Below are positions 4,721 to 7,075 of a stretch of DNA of 7,075 nucleotides, piece after piece (within the stretch, counting starts at the first letter, position 1; each line of letters begins with the position of its first letter). Location of the stretch: NCBI GenBank assembly GCA_007125255.1, contig SLDM01000048.1, forward strand, positions 1-7,075, in the 5' to 3' direction. This stretch comes from Phycisphaerales bacterium. GTDB taxonomy: Bacteria > Planctomycetota > Phycisphaerae > Phycisphaerales > SM1A02. The position numbers were made by a program, and so were the translations under genes. The notes under the pieces are model-generated. The model was not told where the DNA came from. It searched no databases and worked only from the letters and a program-made list of their open reading frames with translations.

Positions 4721-6211
4721 ATGCCGTCGCCCGTTTCTTCATCAACAGGATCATCTCAAGCGGCAACTCATCAGACGGCAGAAGAGGTATCGGCCGGAAC
4801 GCCGGCCAAACTTGCCGAACCGGCAGATCCGCCGGCAGATCCGCGGGCCGATCCGTGGGAGGTCCACCGCGGTATGCGTTCGCTGGATATCTCCGGCAAC
4901 ACGCGGATCCCGATCCTGATGGAGTTGGTCGGTGCCCTGAGCCGCGCCGAAGATCCCCAGGAAGTGCTGCGCATCTTCACCCGGGCGATGGTCAGGTTGA
5001 ACGGCCCGCGCGGCTACGTCTCGCTCTCCACCCGCGGGCTCAGGCCGGGTGAGTACCGAATCACCCGGATGCTGTCCGACGAGGGCGAGGCCACGATCGA
5101 TTCGGTCGACCCGTGGTCCAGCCGCGAGGCGATCCCGGTGCATACCGGCGGATTTTTCGGAGAGATCATCCGGCAGGCGTATCCCGAGGTCATTCACGAT
5201 CTCGCAATCAGGGACGATCCCGTTGTCGGCAACCGACTGTCCGACTATCGCAGCTTGATGGCGGTGCCGATCTTCGACAACGGCGAGCCGCTGAACTGGG
5301 CGATCTTTCTCCTGAACGACCCCGCGCCGTTTACCGTGCAGGGGCTGGAGGAAACCATTCTCCGCACGAACCTGGTCGGGGGCACGGTTCGCAAGGTGCT
5401 GGCGCTGCGCGAGCTTCGCGAAGCGAACCGGCGCATCGAGCGGGAGGTCGAGCAGATCTCGCGCATTCAGCGCACGCTGCTGCCGGAAAAGATGCCCGAC
5501 GTGCGCGGGCTGACCATCGCGGCCAGCTACGAGACGTTCAGCCAGGCGGGCGGGGACTACTACGACTTCCTGCCCATGCGTCTGCGGGAAGACGGCACGC
5601 CCGATCCGGACGGGCCGTGGGGCATTCTCATCGCCGATGCCTCCGGGCACGGACCGGCGGCGGCGGTGGTCATGGCGATGCTGCACGCGATCCTGCACGC
5701 CTACCCCTCGATGCCGAAGGGCCCGGCGGAAGTGCTCGAACACACCAACCGGCAACTCTGCGCAAAACGGATCGAGAGTTCGTGCGTCACCGCCTTCTTT
5801 GCGATCTACGACCCGAAATCGCGGGAGCTGCGCTATGCCAGTGCGGGCCACAACCCGCCGCTGGTCAAGTCTCCCGGCTCCGGCGGCGCGGTGGTCCGGC
5901 TGGACGAGGTCGGCAGCGTGCCCCTGGGCGTGATGGAAGAGACCATCTACGAGGAAGCGACCGTCACGCTCGGAAAGGGGCAATCGCTGGTCCTCTACAC
6001 CGACGGTATTGTCGAAGCGAGCTGTCCCGGCGGCGACATGTTCGGCGTGGCGGGGCTGGAATTGGCTCTGACCGCGTGCACCGGTGAACCGCAGTGCGTG
6101 ATCGGCTCCATTGCTGACGCGCTGCGCTGCCATGAAGCCGATGTGAAACCGTCCGATGATCAGACCCTGGTCATTCTGCGTCTCGATGAAGAGGGGACAG
6201 AGGGAAAGTGA
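4721..6211 (+). CDS. GAF-domain PP2C (RsbU/SpoIIE-type) serine phosphatase
   Basis: Soluble 496-aa signalling protein. A Ser/Pro/Ala-rich, probably disordered N-terminus (1-60) contains a PADP-PADP-RADP repeat. A GAF-like sensor domain follows (about 65-225; note YRSLMAVPIFDNGEPLNW), then a helical linker (226-255, ELREANRRIEREVEQI). The PP2C/SpoIIE catalytic domain (256-490) opens with the typical IQRTLLPEKMP. Metal-binding aspartates are in place: GGDYYDF (D279), DASGHG (D306), LYTDGIVEA (D428) and DDQT (D479/D480). In this family such proteins dephosphorylate anti-sigma-factor antagonists in partner-switching pathways. No antagonist or anti-sigma kinase is adjacent, so the partner is unknown. 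No transmembrane segment is seen, so the input signal is probably intracellular. ATG 4721 has GGGAG 9 nt upstream; ATG 4874 with GGGAGG about 11 nt upstream would remove the repeat tail. The last residues (EGTEGK) are encoded by octamer-array-like DNA and the stop lies within the array. Confidence 0.95.
   Translation: MPSPVSSSTGSSQAATHQTAEEVSAGTPAKLAEPADPPADPRADPWEVHRGMRSLDISGNTRIPILMELVGALSRAEDPQEVLRIFTRAMVRLNGPRGYVSLSTRGLRPGEYRITRMLSDEGEATIDSVDPWSSREAIPVHTGGFFGEIIRQAYPEVIHDLAIRDDPVVGNRLSDYRSLMAVPIFDNGEPLNWAIFLLNDPAPFTVQGLEETILRTNLVGGTVRKVLALRELREANRRIEREVEQISRIQRTLLPEKMPDVRGLTIAASYETFSQAGGDYYDFLPMRLREDGTPDPDGPWGILIADASGHGPAAAVVMAMLHAILHAYPSMPKGPAEVLEHTNRQLCAKRIESSCVTAFFAIYDPKSRELRYASAGHNPPLVKSPGSGGAVVRLDEVGSVPLGVMEETIYEEATVTLGKGQSLVLYTDGIVEASCPGGDMFGVAGLELALTACTGEPQCVIGSIADALRCHEADVKPSDDQTLVILRLDEEGTEGK
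4820..4855 (+). repeat. 12-bp tandem repeat in the phosphatase N-terminus
   Basis: Three in-frame units: CCGGCAGATCCG (4820), an identical copy (4832) and CGGGCCGATCCG (4844). They encode PADP, PADP and RADP in the disordered region before the GAF domain. The period equals that of the repeat in the zinc-ribbon gene, but the sequence differs. Confidence 0.8.
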
Positions 6212-6231
6212 CGAAGTGACGAAGTGACGAA
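6194..6231 (+). repeat. Octamer tandem array C, across the phosphatase stop codon
   Basis: GGGACAGA (6194-6201), hexamer GGGAAA (6202-6207), then three exact GTGACGAA units (6208, 6216, 6224). The TGA stop (6209-6211) is bases 2-4 of the first GTGACGAA, the same phase as in the deaminase gene. The first part of the array encodes the last codons of the phosphatase. Bases 6202-6231 match the reverse complement of 6313-6342 at 29 of 30 positions, and the match extends outward at lower quality to 35 of 38. Confidence 0.92.
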
Positions 6232-6235
6232 GTAG

Positions 6236-6249
6236 CGGCATGTGTGCCG
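6236..6249. repeat. Small hairpin in the loop between arrays C and D
   Basis: CGGCA (6236-6240) and TGCCG (6245-6249) form a perfect 5-bp stem with a TGTG loop, directly after array C. The C-rich run that follows (6251-6256) is not a T-tract, so it does not make an intrinsic terminator. It sits inside the 81-nt loop enclosed by the C and D arms. Confidence 0.45.
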
Positions 6250-6304
6250 TCCCCCCTTCTGCGGGCATGACGGAATCAGGACGCTCGCCGAAATCCCCCA
6301 CTCC

Positions 6305-6366
6305 TTCGTCACTCCGTCACTTCGTCACTTCGTCACTTTCCCTCCGTGCCTCCGTGCCTCCGTGCC
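6305..6366 (-). repeat. Octamer tandem array D, upstream of the CDF transporter
   Basis: On the plus strand: TTCGTCAC (6305), TCCGTCAC (6313), TTCGTCAC (6321, 6329), hexamer TTTCCC (6337-6342), then TCCGTGCC three times (6343, 6351, 6359). It is the inverse of array C and shows the GGCACGGA-type block outside the GRGARA hexamer, as in array B. It lies 95 nt before the transporter start, with its pyrimidine-rich strand as that gene's sense strand. The 250 bp between 6211 and 6462 hold arrays C and D, the small hairpin and no supported gene. Confidence 0.92.
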
Positions 6367-6461
6367 TTGCCCGCGCCCTCTCTCCTTCCCGTTATGCTAC
6401 TTATGCGGGCCGGTTGAAGCCGGGTCCGCCGCAGCAGGATCGCATCGATCGGCCGGGCAGC

Positions 6462-7075
6462 ATGCGCGCGACTTCCTCCGAATCACGACTTCCCGTTCCA
6501 TCGTTCCCAGCGCGGAGCGTGACGTGGTTGAGTGTCGGCGCGAACATCTCCCTGGGGCTGTTGAAGTGCGGGGTCGGCCTGTGGGCGCACTCCCGCGCCC
6601 TGGTGGCGGACGGGCTGCACAGTCTGACGGATCTGGTCTCGGATATCGCGGTGCTGCTCGGCCTTCACGTTGCCGCCCAGCCGCCGGATGAGAATCATCC
6701 CTACGGTCACCAGAAGGTTGCCACGTTCGTGACGATGTTCATCGCGATCCTGCTGCTGACATTCTGTCTGGCGTTGCTGCTGGACAGCGTGCGGGCGATC
6801 CTGGGAGAGCGATCGACCGTGCCGAAATGGCCGGCCCTGCTGGTCGCGCTGTTGTCACTGGCCGTGAAGGAGTGGTTGTTCTGGCGCACTCGGCGCGTGG
6901 CGCGGGAGGCGCGATCTTCGATGCTCCTGGCCAACGCCTGGCACCACCGGACCGACAGTATCACCTCTGTCGCCGCCGCCGTGGGGATCGGCGCGTCCAT
7001 GCTGCTCGGGGAAGGGTGGGCTTTTCTCGACGCGGTCGTCGGGCTGCTTCTCGGCGGATACATCGCGGTGGAAGG
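6462..7075 (+). CDS. Cation diffusion facilitator transporter, N-terminal part (runs off right edge)
   Basis: Inner-membrane metal/proton antiporter exporting divalent cations (zinc, iron or similar). The 204 visible residues cover the six-helix membrane domain; the cytoplasmic C-terminal domain lies beyond the window. Helices are seen around 22-41, 45-70, 86-110, 123-143, 155-182 and 186-203. The metal-site pattern is H53-x3-D57 in helix 2 (ALVADGLHSLTDLVSD) and H161-x3-D165 in helix 5 (NAWHHRTDSITS). This gives an H/D pair in each helix, closer to zinc exporters than to the D/D-H/D site of E. coli FieF; the metal remains a guess. The conserved loop HPYGHQK (79-85) follows helix 2. ATG 6462 is the first in-frame ATG upstream of helix 1. 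It lacks a clear Shine-Dalgarno and gives a polar N-terminus of about 20 residues. It follows the phosphatase on the same strand but is separated from it by the inverted octamer arrays, so co-transcription is doubtful. Confidence 0.95.
   Translation, partial: MRATSSESRLPVPSFPARSVTWLSVGANISLGLLKCGVGLWAHSRALVADGLHSLTDLVSDIAVLLGLHVAAQPPDENHPYGHQKVATFVTMFIAILLLTFCLALLLDSVRAILGERSTVPKWPALLVALLSLAVKEWLFWRTRRVAREARSSMLLANAWHHRTDSITSVAAAVGIGASMLLGEGWAFLDAVVGLLLGGYIAVE

Noticed and set aside
4751..6301. 516-codon minus-strand open frame opposite the phosphatase
   Set aside because: It is longer than the real gene but reads as Arg/His/Gln-rich sequence without motifs, while the plus strand has intact GAF and PP2C motifs.
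6367..6398. Promoter TTGCCC to TATGCT upstream of the CDF gene
   Set aside because: The spacer is 20 nt and both boxes match at only 4 of 6 positions, with the -35 overlapping the end of octamer array D. Not strong enough to annotate.

Overview
The window is high-GC DNA that most likely comes from a planctomycete of the class Phycisphaerae or a close relative. The main taxonomic clue is the small membrane protein at 1138-1902 (minus strand). Its C-terminal zinc ribbon, C-x2-C-GYDLRG-x7-CPECG, is of a type I associate with that lineage. All other calls rest on reading motifs in the translated sequence; no search was run.

The left part is a run of three minus-strand genes. In transcription order they are trpC (2899-2015, indole-3-glycerol phosphate synthase), an uncharacterised membrane protein with a zinc ribbon (1902-1138), and the N-terminal third of ppdK (859-1, pyruvate phosphate dikinase), which leaves the window on the left. 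Divergent from trpC is a plus-strand CPBP-family membrane protease (3063-3947). It converges on a minus-strand zinc deaminase of the yeast cytosine deaminase type (4689-4240). Only 31 bp from the deaminase start, a plus-strand GAF-plus-PP2C (RsbU/SpoIIE-type) phosphatase begins (4721-6211). A cation diffusion facilitator transporter (6462-7075) follows on the same strand and is cut off by the right edge.

The genes do not form one obvious pathway. They mix amino-acid and central carbon metabolism (trpC, ppdK), pyrimidine salvage (deaminase), signalling (phosphatase), membrane proteolysis (CPBP) and metal transport (CDF).

The most striking structure is between the genes. A family of degenerate 8-bp tandem repeats, purine-rich on one strand (GYGACGRA and GGCAYGGA, with GRGARA hexamer spacers), fills two intergenic regions. 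In each region the arrays occur as an inverted pair: 3947-4055 with 4132-4243, and 6194-6231 with 6305-6366. The arms match over 42 and 30-38 nt and could form very long hairpins. Reading along each gene, the arrays start at the stop codon. In two genes the TGA stop is itself bases 2-4 of the first octamer. Related G-rich repeats lie upstream of ppdK and of the zinc-ribbon gene. Two genes also carry in-frame 12-bp tandem repeats in their disordered termini.

No tRNA, rRNA, CRISPR array or transposase gene was recognised.
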